Part shown: one piece after another, positions 8,280 to 16,767 of the stretch
Numbering within the stretch: the first letter of the stretch is position 1
Layout of the letters: every line of letters starts with the position of its first letter
Assembly (NCBI GenBank): GCA_910586665.1
Contig: CAJUIX010000017.1
Location: forward strand, 1 to 64,000
DNA from: an uncultured Duncaniella sp.
Lineage (GTDB): Bacteria > Bacteroidota > Bacteroidia > Bacteroidales > Muribaculaceae
Length of the DNA stretch: 64,000 nucleotides
Direction: 5' to 3'
Translations under genes and position numbers: made by a program
Notes under the pieces: model-generated
Told to the model about the DNA's origin: nothing
The model's database searches: none
What the model saw: only the letters and a program-made list of their open reading frames with translations

Positions 8280-9396
8280 ATGATTACTCAGGAACAATTA
8301 AAAGAGACTTTTGAGCGCAAGCTGGCGCTGAGGAGGTATCTTTGACATCGACAACAAGAAAATCCAGGTAGAGGAGGAGGAACTCCGCACACATGTGCCC
8401 GACTTTTGGGAACACCCCAAGGAGGCGCAGGCACAGATGAAGAAAATCAAGGATCTCCAGGCGTGGATCGACGGCTATGAGGAGATTGACAAGACGGTCA
8501 ACGAGCTTCAGCTCGCCTGGGACTTCCTCAAGGAAGGACTGGTCGAGGAGAGTGAAATTGACGCGCTTTATAATTCGGCTATCGAAAAAATCGAGAAGCT
8601 GGAGCTTCGCAATATGCTCCGCCGCGAGGAGGACAAGCTCGGAGTGGTGCTGAAAATCAACTCTGGGGCCGGCGGTACCGAGAGCCAGGACTGGGCCTCG
8701 ATGTTGATGCGCATGTATCTCCGCTGGTGTGAGGCCCACGGCTACAAGACCTCTATCGCCAACCTTCTCGAGGGTGACGAGGCCGGCATCAAGTCGTGTA
8801 CTATCAACGTTGAGGGTGACTTTGCCTACGGCTACCTCAAGAGCGAGAACGGCGTCCACCGCCTCGTGCGCGTGTCACCCTACAATGCCCAGGGCAAGCG
8901 CATGACCTCATTCGCATCGGTATTCGTGACCCCTCTTGTCGACGATACAATCGAGGTGAAGGTTGACCCGGCGCTTCTTTCGTGGGACACCTTCCGCTCC
9001 GGCGGTGCCGGCGGTCAGAACGTCAACAAGGTGGAGTCGGGCGTGCGCCTGCGCTACCAGTTCACCGACCCCTATACCGGCGAGCAGGAGGAAATCCTCA
9101 TCGAGAACACCGAGACGCGCGACCAGCCCAAGAACAAGGAGAATGCCATGCGACAGCTGCGCTCTATCCTATATGACAAAGAGTTGCAACACCGTCTCCA
9201 GGAGCAGGCCAAGATTGAGGCCGGCAAGATGAAGATTGAGTGGGGTTCGCAGATACGCAGCTACGTCTTCGACGACCGCCGCGTCAAGGACCACCGCACC
9301 AACTATCAGACTTCGGACGTCAACGGAGTCATGGACGGCGACCTCGACGCCTTCATCAAGGCCTACCTCATGGAATTCGCCGCCACAGAGGAATAA
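8280..9396 (+). CDS. prfB: Peptide chain release factor 2 (programmed +1 frameshift)
   Basis: RF2 releases peptides at UGA and UAA codons. Translation starts at ATG 8280 (MITQEQLKETFERKLALRRYL), reaches an in-frame TGA at 8343-8345, and must shift +1 to continue with GAC at 8344 to the stop at 9396, giving 371 aa. The second-frame part contains the GGQ motif in SGGAGGQNVNKVESGVRL, which contacts the peptidyl-transferase centre, and the stop-codon recognition segment RVSPYNAQGKRMTSF, where the usual SPF tripeptide reads SPY. Because the in-frame UGA is itself the RF2 codon, low RF2 favours the shift, so expression is autoregulated. An annotation that starts at 8395 loses about 38 residues. Confidence 0.96.
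8331..8346 (+). promoter_or_regulatory. RF2 +1 frameshift signal
   Basis: The sequence AGGAGGTATCTTTGAC contains a Shine-Dalgarno-like AGGAGG three bases before the slippery CTT, then the UGA stop with C at the +4 position. This is the classical RF2 recoding site; the peptidyl-tRNA slips from CUU to UUU. Confidence 0.95.
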
Positions 9397-9424
9397 CCCT
9401 TCAGTCTATACGCAAAATATTGTT

Positions 9425-9521
9425 TGTAGGGACGCGGCGTGCCGCGTATGCCGAATAAGGAACACATTATAGTATGTATTTCGTCGGGCATACGCGGCAC
9501 GTCGCGTCCCTGCGTCCCTAC
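9425..9521. repeat. Paired REP-like palindromes (BIME-like)
   Basis: Two inverted copies of a GTAG-headed unit face each other. The left copy (9425-9453) begins TGTAGGGACGCGGCG and the right copy (9485-9512) ends CGTCGCGTCCCTGC, with a partial third GTCCCTAC at 9514-9521. Each half is itself palindromic, so the pair can fold as two hairpins or one long one. It lies between the convergent prfB and acyltransferase genes. Confidence 0.75.
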
Positions 9522-9551
9522 TTTGTAACATCCAGCCTTATTGCGAAATAA

Positions 9552-10097
9552 TTAATTCTTAATTCTGATAATCTTAGCCGGAACACCTCCGACAATTGCA
9601 TTATCAGGAATATCCTTTGTTACTACCGAATTTGCCCCTACTGTAACATTATTGCCTATTTTGACAGCACCAAGAATTCTTGCACCAATACCAAAATAGC
9701 AGTTATCACCAACAATGGTTATTTCATCGGTCTCTTCCTCATACTTGTTTCCAAACACAACACCCGAGACTATAGTACAATTCTTCCCGATACGGCAATG
9801 TTTGCCTATATGAGTAAATCCTCCGGCATGATATATGCGTAATCCTGCTCCAACCGTGCCCGGGTATATTGTAATATTGAGCTTAAAACTGAGGCGTTTA
9901 TACATTAATTTATGCCATAAACGAGCAAGTTTATGCCACCCTCCTTTGTTCATGTGGAATTCTTCCAAACGTATATGCTTTATCAGTCTGAATATATACC
10001 AGGATTCATTATTGGCTATCTTGTCCTTTAATGAAGGAGCTGTATCAAAACGTTTCAAATCTTTTGATACAATTTCATTAAGTTCTTCTCGTGTCAT
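9552..10097 (-). CDS. Left-handed beta-helix acyltransferase (serine acetyltransferase-like)
   Basis: The 181-aa protein has an N-terminal helical part (1-75) and a C-terminal hexapeptide-repeat beta helix (about 80-175), with repeats such as IGKHCR-IGKNCT-IVSGVV, IVGDNCY-FGIGAR-ILGAVK and VTVGANSVV, ending VGGVPAKIIR. It probably transfers an acetyl group from acetyl-CoA to serine or to a sugar hydroxyl in surface-glycan synthesis; the N-terminal region is too short for a canonical CysE, so a polysaccharide role is plausible. The gene is much more AT-rich than its neighbours, which suggests acquisition by transfer. The structured RNA at 10118-10403 forms its 5' leader. Confidence 0.8.
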   Translation of the reverse strand: MTREELNEIVSKDLKRFDTAPSLKDKIANNESWYIFRLIKHIRLEEFHMNKGGWHKLARLWHKLMYKRLSFKLNITIYPGTVGAGLRIYHAGGFTHIGKHCRIGKNCTIVSGVVFGNKYEEETDEITIVGDNCYFGIGARILGAVKIGNNVTVGANSVVTKDIPDNAIVGGVPAKIIRIKN

Positions 10098-10117
10098 TTT
10101 TATTTGAATATTTCCCC

Positions 10118-10403
10118 GTCCCCCCGGAAACTTATAATAATCATTAAAAATTGCAGAAGCGTGGAACGATGTTCTGATTATCTCACAAGAGGCATCGCCA
10201 AACGCCCACCATAGAATAAACAGTCCACTCCCACGCCTTTATCGAATATCATAATTCCCCTTGTCGGGGAGTGGATATACGACAAGCATGAGCGATTCTT
10301 TGACTGCTCTTTCCTCTATGGTATAAAATTGGCGATTTTACTTGTGAAGGATAAAGCAAGAAACGCTTCAAATGATATTTAGTTAGAGCCAGCTCTCTGA
10401 CTC
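10118..10403 (-). ncRNA. Structured RNA leader, copy A
   Basis: This 286-nt stretch fills the gap before the acyltransferase and resembles 40215-40518. On the minus strand a -7 box TATTTTTG (complement of 10408-10415) comes first. Then follow: hairpin 1, GAGTCAG-AGAG-CTGGCTC (10386-10403); a small hairpin AAGC...GCTT (10354-10368); a long-range helix of 10329-10336 with 10194-10201 (8 bp); helix GACTG/CAGTC (302-306 with 221-225 of the 10 kb block); helix CTTGTCG/CGACAAG (10260-10266 with 10280-10286) whose loop GGGAGTGG pairs with CCACTCCC at 10225-10232 (pseudoknot); and a 3' helix of CGTTCC with GGGACG. It ends 20 nt before ATG 10097. Blocks shared with copy B include AGAGGCATCGC and TAAACAGTC (plus-strand sense). 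Confidence 0.75.
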
Positions 10404-10475
10404 GTTGCAAAAATACAGAAAAAATTAATAAATACTGTCGATTCCCGTAAATAATCGGTAACTATAATCTATAAT

Positions 10476-11903
10476 TTAATCCCAGCAGTCGGTTTCGGAG
10501 GCGATTTCGGGGATGGTCGAGGAGTGATAGACGGGGTCAAGGCCACGACGACGCTGATCGAGGTAGTCGCGGAGAAGTGTGACGGCATATTTCCCGAGCA
10601 TGAGTATGGCCGCGAGGTTGCAGAGGGTCATGAGTGCCATCGTTATATCGGCAAAGCCCCATACGAGGTCGAGCGACATGACAGCCCCGGCATATACGAT
10701 GCCTCCGACGAGGAGGCGGTAGAGACGGATGATGTTTTTGTTGTCGCGGATGAAGCGGATGTTGGTCTCGCCATAGTAATAATTAGCAATAATGCTCGTG
10801 AAGGCGAAGAAAAATATAGCCACGCTGACGAAGGTCGAGCCGAAACTGTGGCCGCCGAAGCCGGCATCAATGGCCCGCTGCGTGAGCACTATGCCGTCGT
10901 GCCCCTCCATGAAGATGCCGCTACAGAGGATGATAAAGGCCGTGGCGGTGCAGACGAGGAGGGTGTCGGTGTATACACCGAGAGTCTGAATGAGCCCCTG
11001 TTTCACGGGGTGGCTGACCGAGGCGGTGGCAGCTGCGTTGGGGGTAGAGCCTTCGCCGGCCTCGTTGCTGAAAAGTCCGCGCTTGACGCCCAGAATCATT
11101 GCCGCGCCGATAGTCCCGCCGAGGGCCTCGTTGAAGCCGAAAGCGTTGCTGACAATCATAGCTATGACTTCAGGGAAGCGGTGGATGTTGAGGATGATAA
11201 TTACGATAGCCATAAGTATGTAGGCTATAGCCATGACCGGCACCACAATCTCGCTGAAACGGGAGATGCGCTGGATGCCGCCCCATATCACAGCGAGGGT
11301 CAGCAGACAGAGCCCCCAGGCGGTGAACTCGCGCGGGATGGCGAATGACATGTCGAGTGCGTTGGCCACAGTGTTGGACTGCACGGAGTTGAAGGCGAAT
11401 CCGAATGTCAGGGTTATTAGGACGGCGAAGGTGACGGCCCACCAGCGTTTGTGAAGCCCCTTGAGGATATAGTAGGCAGGGCCGCCCATGAACGACTTCT
11501 CCCCCTTGACCTTGAAGAGCTGTGCGAGGGTCGACTCGACAAAGGCGCTTGCCGCACCGAGCAGGGCTATGATCCACATCCAGAACACGGCGCCAGGGCC
11601 TCCGAGGGCTATCGCCGTGGCGACACCTGCGAGGTTGCCTGTGCCGACTCGCGAGGCAATCGAGAGCGCGAAAGCCTGAAACGAGCTGATATTGCCGTGG
11701 GCCGGTGCGTCGTCCTTCCTCTTGTCGTTGGAGCGTTTGCCTGACTTCATGAGCAGGCGCAGCATCTCGCCCACCATGCGGAACTGGACGCCGCGGGTAG
11801 TTACAGTGAAGTAGGCCGCGGCGGCGAGGAGCACAGTCACCATAACATAGTCTGTCAGCACGCCGCTCACGGCGTTGACCATAGTCTGTAGATCAGCTTG
11901 CAT
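10476..11903 (-). CDS. Alanine/glycine:cation symporter (AGCS family)
   Basis: This 475-aa inner-membrane protein takes up alanine or glycine with sodium or protons. Family signatures are clear: SRVGTGNLAGVATAIALGGPGAVFWMW after the second helix, FMGGPAYYILKG, and GVKRGLFSNEAGEGSTPNAAATA, the segment that lines the substrate and sodium site. About ten hydrophobic segments are visible and the length is normal for the family. It is monocistronic; a -7 box TATATTTG on the minus strand (complement of 11941-11948) lies about 40 bp before ATG 11903. Confidence 0.93.
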   Translation of the reverse strand: MQADLQTMVNAVSGVLTDYVMVTVLLAAAAYFTVTTRGVQFRMVGEMLRLLMKSGKRSNDKRKDDAPAHGNISSFQAFALSIASRVGTGNLAGVATAIALGGPGAVFWMWIIALLGAASAFVESTLAQLFKVKGEKSFMGGPAYYILKGLHKRWWAVTFAVLITLTFGFAFNSVQSNTVANALDMSFAIPREFTAWGLCLLTLAVIWGGIQRISRFSEIVVPVMAIAYILMAIVIIILNIHRFPEVIAMIVSNAFGFNEALGGTIGAAMILGVKRGLFSNEAGEGSTPNAAATASVSHPVKQGLIQTLGVYTDTLLVCTATAFIILCSGIFMEGHDGIVLTQRAIDAGFGGHSFGSTFVSVAIFFFAFTSIIANYYYGETNIRFIRDNKNIIRLYRLLVGGIVYAGAVMSLDLVWGFADITMALMTLCNLAAILMLGKYAVTLLRDYLDQRRRGLDPVYHSSTIPEIASETDCWD

Positions 11904-12137
11904 TTCGTAGTCAGAGGGGGAGGCTTAGGATTATGATATGCAAATATAACATTTTTTCGCGTATTTTGGCTCACGGAGAATGGGCTGGACTTGAATTTGT
12001 CCACTTTTGTGTATTGCAGGGCGTTAGCAACGGTTATAACTTTGCCGCATAAAAAAATTAAGAAATTTTGTCACAAATCAGAAATATTGGCGTCTAATAA
12101 AGTGAGAAGGCCAATGAAATTAATAATTCCCAACATA

Positions 12138-14219
12138 ATGAAACAAATTTTACTCTCTTTCATCGCATTATCAATGTCGCTGTCAGTGGCGGCGCAATCG
12201 GCTGCAACAGACTCTGTTGCCGTCGAAGAGCTTGGCGAGGTGGTCGTCCAGGCTCCCAAGGTGGTTCGAAAGGCCGACATGGACGTATACCACCCCTCGC
12301 GTCGCGCTATCGAAATATCTAAAAACGGTATGCAGCTACTGCGCAACCTTATGATACCCTCTCTGAGTGTCAACGATGTCTTAGGTTTTGTGACAGCCGC
12401 GGGACAGGCAGTGCAGGTGCGCATCAACGGGCGCCAGGCTTCTATTGACGATGTCAAGTCGCTCCTTCCCGAGACAGTCAAGCGCATCGAGTGGATTGAC
12501 AACCCGGGGCTGCGTTACGGCGACGCAACCCATGTGCTCAACTTCATAGTCAGAAACCCCGATATGGGAGGTTCGCTCATGGCAAATACTAATCAGGCTC
12601 TGGCGAAAGCCTGGGGTGAATATATGGCAGACGCCAAGCTCAACAACGGTCGCTCGCAGTGGGAGCTTTACGGCAATTTCAAGCTTACTGACAATTTTAA
12701 TACCGGGCGAGAATATAAGGAGACATTCACCTATCCTGACGGCAGTTCCCTGACGCGCCGAGAAAGCTCACTCGGCGGCACTCTCAGCAATAATTTCGGT
12801 AATGCCAAGCTGTCCTATAGCTACATCAAGCCGGACACGACAGTGTTCTATGCCTCGTTCTATACCAAGCGTGATTTTTCAGAAAGCACACGTTTCGACG
12901 GCCTGCTCTCGCTGAGCAATGGGGCGGACGACATACTCCTCAACGATCATCAGGGTAAGCATGGAACGCGTCCCGGTCTCTCGCTTTACCTGGAGCAGCA
13001 TTTCGCGGGCAAGCAGACCCTCGTTGTCGACATGAGCGGCAATTTTTACATGGGGCGTTCCTTCTCGCACTACATCGAGAGCCTCCCCGGGCAGTCTGAC
13101 CCGCTGACCGACGTCGTCACCAACATCAGGGACCGCAATAAGGCTTTCAGCGTCGAGGCAAACTATATAAAGAGGTGGGCGTCGTCACGTCTGACTGCCG
13201 GAGCCTCCTATACCGGCAATCGCAACCGTTCCACCTACGAGAATCTTGACGGCAGGGTATATCACCAGCGCCAGGACCGTTCATACTTCTTTGCCGAGTA
13301 TTTCCAGCGTATCGGAAAGGTGACACTCACGGGTGGAATTGGAGCACAATACACCGACTTCCTCTCCCGCGAATCGGACCGTGGCAACCATTCGTGGAAC
13401 CTCCGTCCCCGCTTCACACTCAGCTACCGTCCGACAGGCAGCTCGCAGTTCAAGCTGAATTTCAATTCCTGGCAGACCGCTCCCTCGCTGTCGGAAACCA
13501 ATGTCGCCCCGCAGCAGACCGACGGATTCCAATGGCGCATCGGAAATTCTGAGCTGGAGACGTCCAATTCCTACAGGCTCTCACTAAACTATAACTTCTC
13601 ACTCCCACGCATCAACGGTAGTTTCATCGTCATGGGTTTCACCAGTCCCAATGCCATCACTCCTTATCTCTTTTGGGATGAAGACCGCCTCGTGACCTCT
13701 TACGAAAACAGCCGCGGGCTGCAAAACCTCACGTTCCGCTTCTCGCCACAGATAGAGGTGATACCCGACTGGCTCGTCGTGAGCGGCACGGTGCAGTATC
13801 GCGCTGAGCGTATGCGCGGCACCGGCTATAAGCTCTACAATCACAACTGGAGTGGCGAAGGAGCCATCCAGCTTGCTCATTCAGGTTTTGAATTTATGTT
13901 TATGTACCGTCGCGCCCAGCGTGACCTCTGGGGAGAGAAAATTTCATGGGGAGAAGACCTGACATTTGTCAGTCTTGCCTACAACTGGAAGAAATGGCAG
14001 TTCGGAGTAGGTATGGTTATGCCATTCGGCAAGTATGACCAGGGCTCTATGTCGCTCAACAAATATAATACCAACGAGATGCACCTACGTCCCGACATAA
14101 AGCGGATGCCCTTTGTCGCCATAAGCTACAATCTCCAGTGGGGGCGTCAGAAGCGCGGCGCCAGCAAGCTCATCGACAGCAATGCGGAAGCCGAGAAGTC
14201 GACCGCCGGAGGACGATAA
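12138..14219 (+). CDS. Outer-membrane TonB-dependent receptor-like barrel
   Basis: The start at ATG 12138 opens a good signal peptide (MKQILLSFIALSMSLSVAAQ). The long upstream extension to 11991 has no signal character and would precede a -7 box (TAACTTTG, 12037-12044), so it is rejected; ATG 12114 is a second choice. The 693-aa protein has a plug-like region (about 35-140: VEELGEVVVQAPKV, VRINGRQASIDDV, IDNPGLRYGD) and then a long beta barrel with many aromatic-ended strands. It lacks the N-terminal carboxypeptidase-regulatory domain of SusC proteins and has no SusD partner nearby, so a small-molecule or structural role is possible. The ligand is unknown. Confidence 0.82.
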   Translation: MKQILLSFIALSMSLSVAAQSAATDSVAVEELGEVVVQAPKVVRKADMDVYHPSRRAIEISKNGMQLLRNLMIPSLSVNDVLGFVTAAGQAVQVRINGRQASIDDVKSLLPETVKRIEWIDNPGLRYGDATHVLNFIVRNPDMGGSLMANTNQALAKAWGEYMADAKLNNGRSQWELYGNFKLTDNFNTGREYKETFTYPDGSSLTRRESSLGGTLSNNFGNAKLSYSYIKPDTTVFYASFYTKRDFSESTRFDGLLSLSNGADDILLNDHQGKHGTRPGLSLYLEQHFAGKQTLVVDMSGNFYMGRSFSHYIESLPGQSDPLTDVVTNIRDRNKAFSVEANYIKRWASSRLTAGASYTGNRNRSTYENLDGRVYHQRQDRSYFFAEYFQRIGKVTLTGGIGAQYTDFLSRESDRGNHSWNLRPRFTLSYRPTGSSQFKLNFNSWQTAPSLSETNVAPQQTDGFQWRIGNSELETSNSYRLSLNYNFSLPRINGSFIVMGFTSPNAITPYLFWDEDRLVTSYENSRGLQNLTFRFSPQIEVIPDWLVVSGTVQYRAERMRGTGYKLYNHNWSGEGAIQLAHSGFEFMFMYRRAQRDLWGEKISWGEDLTFVSLAYNWKKWQFGVGMVMPFGKYDQGSMSLNKYNTNEMHLRPDIKRMPFVAISYNLQWGRQKRGASKLIDSNAEAEKSTAGGR

Positions 14220-14255
14220 GGAGATAATAGTATATACTGTCCTCTCCAGACGCAA

Positions 14256-14292
14256 AAGGGGCTGAGTCACGCGTTTGATGACTCAGCCCCTT
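14256..14292. terminator. Bidirectional terminator
   Basis: A perfect 14-bp inverted repeat (AAGGGGCTGAGTCA at 14256-14269, TGACTCAGCCCCTT at 14279-14292) lies between the convergent receptor and phosphohexomutase genes and can stop transcription from both sides. Confidence 0.85.
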
Positions 14293-14328
14293 GCTTGTGT
14301 TCGTGATGGTCTATTAGAATTATCTTAA

Positions 14329-16074
14329 TTAGATACCGAGGTCCTTCTTGAGGGCTTCAATCTTGTCATTGGCAATCTTGCCGCAGTTGTCATAGTCCTC
14401 AACCTTGGCCATAGGCACCTTGACCTCCATGTAGAATTTAATCTTAGGCTCAGTTCCCGAAGGACGGATTGAAATCTTGGAGTTGTCCTCGGTGAAGTAC
14501 TGGAGCACGTTGGAAGTGCAGGGGAAGTCGAGCTTCTCCTTGGCGCCTGTGTCGGTATGTGTGAGTTCGAGTGTTGCATAGTCCTTGATGACCTTGACAG
14601 GGCTTCCGGCGAGGCTCTTCGGCGGGTTCTCACGGAATCCCTTCATCATGGCCTGGATTTCTTCAGCACCTGTCTTGCCGGGACGTACTACAGATACGCC
14701 TACCTCGTGGCTGTAGCCATACTTCAGATAGATGTCGGCGAGCATTGCCTGGAAGTCCATACCCTTGTCCTTGGCCCATGCGCACGCCTCGGCCATGAGT
14801 GAGATAGCGGAGACAGCGTCCTTGTCGCGGACGAAGGTCTCGGCGAGGAAGCCGTAGCTCTCTTCGCCACCGCCGAGGTAGCGGAGGACGTCCTCGTTGT
14901 CACGCATCACGGCTGCAATCCACTTGAAGCCGGTGTAGCAGTCATAGAGACGCACGTTCATGGCATCGCAGATTGACTTGATAGTCTCTGTGGTCACGAT
15001 GGTCTTCACTGCAAACTCATTGCCCTTGAGCATGCCGAGTTCATTGTTGCGGGTGATGATATAGTTGAGGAGTATCATCACAATCTGGTTGCCGTTGAGG
15101 AGCACATACTCGCCGCTGTTGTCACGGATGACGCAGCCGATACGGTCGGCGTCGGGGTCGGAAGCCATGACGATGTCGGCGTTGACCTCCTTGGCCTTGG
15201 CGATAGCCATAGCCATAGCCGAGGGAACCTCGGGGTTAGGCGACTCCACAGTGGGAAAATCTCCGCTGGGGACATCCTGCTCGGGGACGTGGATGATGTT
15301 GGTGAAGCCGAAGTTCTTGAGCGAGCGGGGGATGAGCTCTACGCCGGTACCGTGGATAGGGGTGTAGACAATCTTGAGGTCCTTGTGGCGCTCGATTACG
15401 TCGGGGCTGAGTGAGAGACCCTTGATTTTGTCGATATAGATTTTGTCGACATCCTCGCCGATAATCTGGATTTTCGACTTGTCGCCTTCAAACTTGATAT
15501 CCTCGGTCTTGATACGGTTGACGTGGTCGATGATGTTTACATCGTGGGGTGCGATAATCTGGGCACCGTCTTCCCAGTAAGCCTTGTAACCGTTGTAGAT
15601 TTTGGGGTTGTGGGAGGCTGTGATGTTCACACCGCTCTGGCATCCGAAGTGACGGATTGCGAATGAGAGTTCCGGGGTGGGTCGGAAGCTGTCGAAGAGA
15701 TATACCTTGATGCCGTTGGCCGAGAATATATCGGCTACGATTTCAGCGAATTTACGAGAGTTGTTGCGGACGTCGTGACCCACGGCGACACTGATTTCGG
15801 GGAGGTCCTTGAAGGCTTCCTTCAGATAGTTTGCGAGTCCCTGGGTTGCTGCACCTACGGTGTAGATGTTCATGCGGTTGGTACCGGCACCCATGATTCC
15901 GCGCAGGCCGCCTGTGCCGAATTCGAGGTCTTTATAAAAACTTTCGATAAGCTCGGTCTTGTCGTCAGCGTCGAGCATACGTTTTACTTCCTTGCGGGTT
16001 TCTTCGTCGTAACCTTCACCGAGCCATACTTGGGCTTTGGCGGTGACTTCTTTAAGCAGTTGTTCGTTTTCCAT
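14329..16074 (-). CDS. Phosphoglucomutase/phosphomannomutase
   Basis: This 581-aa cytoplasmic enzyme of the alpha-D-phosphohexomutase superfamily interconverts hexose 1- and 6-phosphates, feeding glycogen and glycan synthesis. The active-site phosphoserine loop is TASHNPK (Ser154), the metal-binding loop is DPDADR (306-311), the sugar-specificity loop is GGGEESYGF (401-409), and the phosphate-binding loop near the C-terminus is RPSGTEPK. The length matches the longer PgcA-type phosphoglucomutases rather than the 450-aa ManB type, so glucose phosphate is the more likely substrate. A well-formed promoter lies at 16163-16193 and a shared terminator at 14256-14292. Confidence 0.94.
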   Translation of the reverse strand: MENEQLLKEVTAKAQVWLGEGYDEETRKEVKRMLDADDKTELIESFYKDLEFGTGGLRGIMGAGTNRMNIYTVGAATQGLANYLKEAFKDLPEISVAVGHDVRNNSRKFAEIVADIFSANGIKVYLFDSFRPTPELSFAIRHFGCQSGVNITASHNPKIYNGYKAYWEDGAQIIAPHDVNIIDHVNRIKTEDIKFEGDKSKIQIIGEDVDKIYIDKIKGLSLSPDVIERHKDLKIVYTPIHGTGVELIPRSLKNFGFTNIIHVPEQDVPSGDFPTVESPNPEVPSAMAMAIAKAKEVNADIVMASDPDADRIGCVIRDNSGEYVLLNGNQIVMILLNYIITRNNELGMLKGNEFAVKTIVTTETIKSICDAMNVRLYDCYTGFKWIAAVMRDNEDVLRYLGGGEESYGFLAETFVRDKDAVSAISLMAEACAWAKDKGMDFQAMLADIYLKYGYSHEVGVSVVRPGKTGAEEIQAMMKGFRENPPKSLAGSPVKVIKDYATLELTHTDTGAKEKLDFPCTSNVLQYFTEDNSKISIRPSGTEPKIKFYMEVKVPMAKVEDYDNCGKIANDKIEALKKDLGI

Positions 16075-16162
16075 ATATATTTAGGAGTTAATTTAGTCTT
16101 TCCTATCCCTGCCCATACACAGGGACAATGGTATCAGTCAGAAATTAGAATTGTGATTAAGG

Positions 16163-16193
16163 CAAATTTACGGCCTTTTATGGAAATAACAAA
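16163..16193 (-). promoter_or_regulatory. Promoter of the phosphohexomutase gene
   Basis: On the minus strand, TTTG (complement of 16190-16193), 19 bp, and TAAATTTG (complement of 16163-16170) match the Bacteroidetes consensus fully. The leader is about 80 nt. Confidence 0.8.
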
Positions 16194-16333
16194 ATAAACG
16201 CCAAAAAAATCATATTACATAAAACTAAATTGGGTTAATAGTTGTTATCTTGTTACGCTCAGAGCGTGTTTTTGGCTACAAAAGCTTTAACATGCCTGCA
16301 ATCTGTGAAATTTTCGTCCTACACACAACACTT

Positions 16334-16567
16334 ATGAATAGTAAAGAGCTAATTCTGACGGCTTTTATCCTGATCTCGACTATCGGTGCGGTTTTTGCAA
16401 TGACTCCTTCAGAGAAAGTTGAGAAAGTTGCCAATGTTGATCTGACCAATATATGCGTCTCAGATACAGTCATGCCCGACACGGTCACTCCGGCCCTGCT
16501 ACGCGACGCCCACGACGTGGTCCGCGGTCGTGCCCCATTCGTCGGTGTCCACCTGGCCAAACTTTGA
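16334..16567 (+). CDS. Small secreted protein, unknown
   Basis: ATG 16334 opens a 77-aa product with a plausible signal peptide (MNSKELILTAFILISTIGAVFA) and a mature part of about 55 residues that begins MTPSEKVEKV and includes the threonine/valine-rich stretch SDTVMPDTVTPALL. There is one cysteine. The frame stays open upstream to 16250, but that extension has no signal-peptide character. I do not recognise a family. Its position between the phosphohexomutase promoter and the aspS promoter, and its ordinary codon use, make it a possible but unproven gene. Confidence 0.4.
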   Translation: MNSKELILTAFILISTIGAVFAMTPSEKVEKVANVDLTNICVSDTVMPDTVTPALLRDAHDVVRGRAPFVGVHLAKL

Positions 16568-16650
16568 GCCCTGACGTGTGTTTAGTGTCACCACCTTAAT
16601 TTTATATGGTGCCGGCGTGCGTGGCAAAGTCTGCCAAAGTAGGGAATTTT

Positions 16651-16681
16651 TTTGGTTTCTACCTGATTCTTTGTAATTTTG
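16651..16681 (+). promoter_or_regulatory. Promoter of aspS
   Basis: TTTG (16651-16654), a 19-bp spacer and TAATTTTG (16674-16681) form a perfect Bacteroidetes promoter, giving a leader of about 80 nt before aspS. Confidence 0.85.
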
Positions 16682-16767
16682 CATCTTGAATTGTCCGGCC
16701 TTTGGCCGGAGTGCGGTTCGATTGAAGAGAAATTAACCAATTCGGATAAAAAATTATAAAGTTCTCT

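Noticed and set aside
9425..9521. Simple terminator between prfB and the acyltransferase
   Set aside because: It may act as one, but the double unit and the recurrence at other loci fit a dispersed repeat family better.
11991..12137. N-terminal extension of the outer-membrane receptor
   Set aside because: It lies upstream of and across a -7 box and hides a proper signal peptide that starts at 12138.
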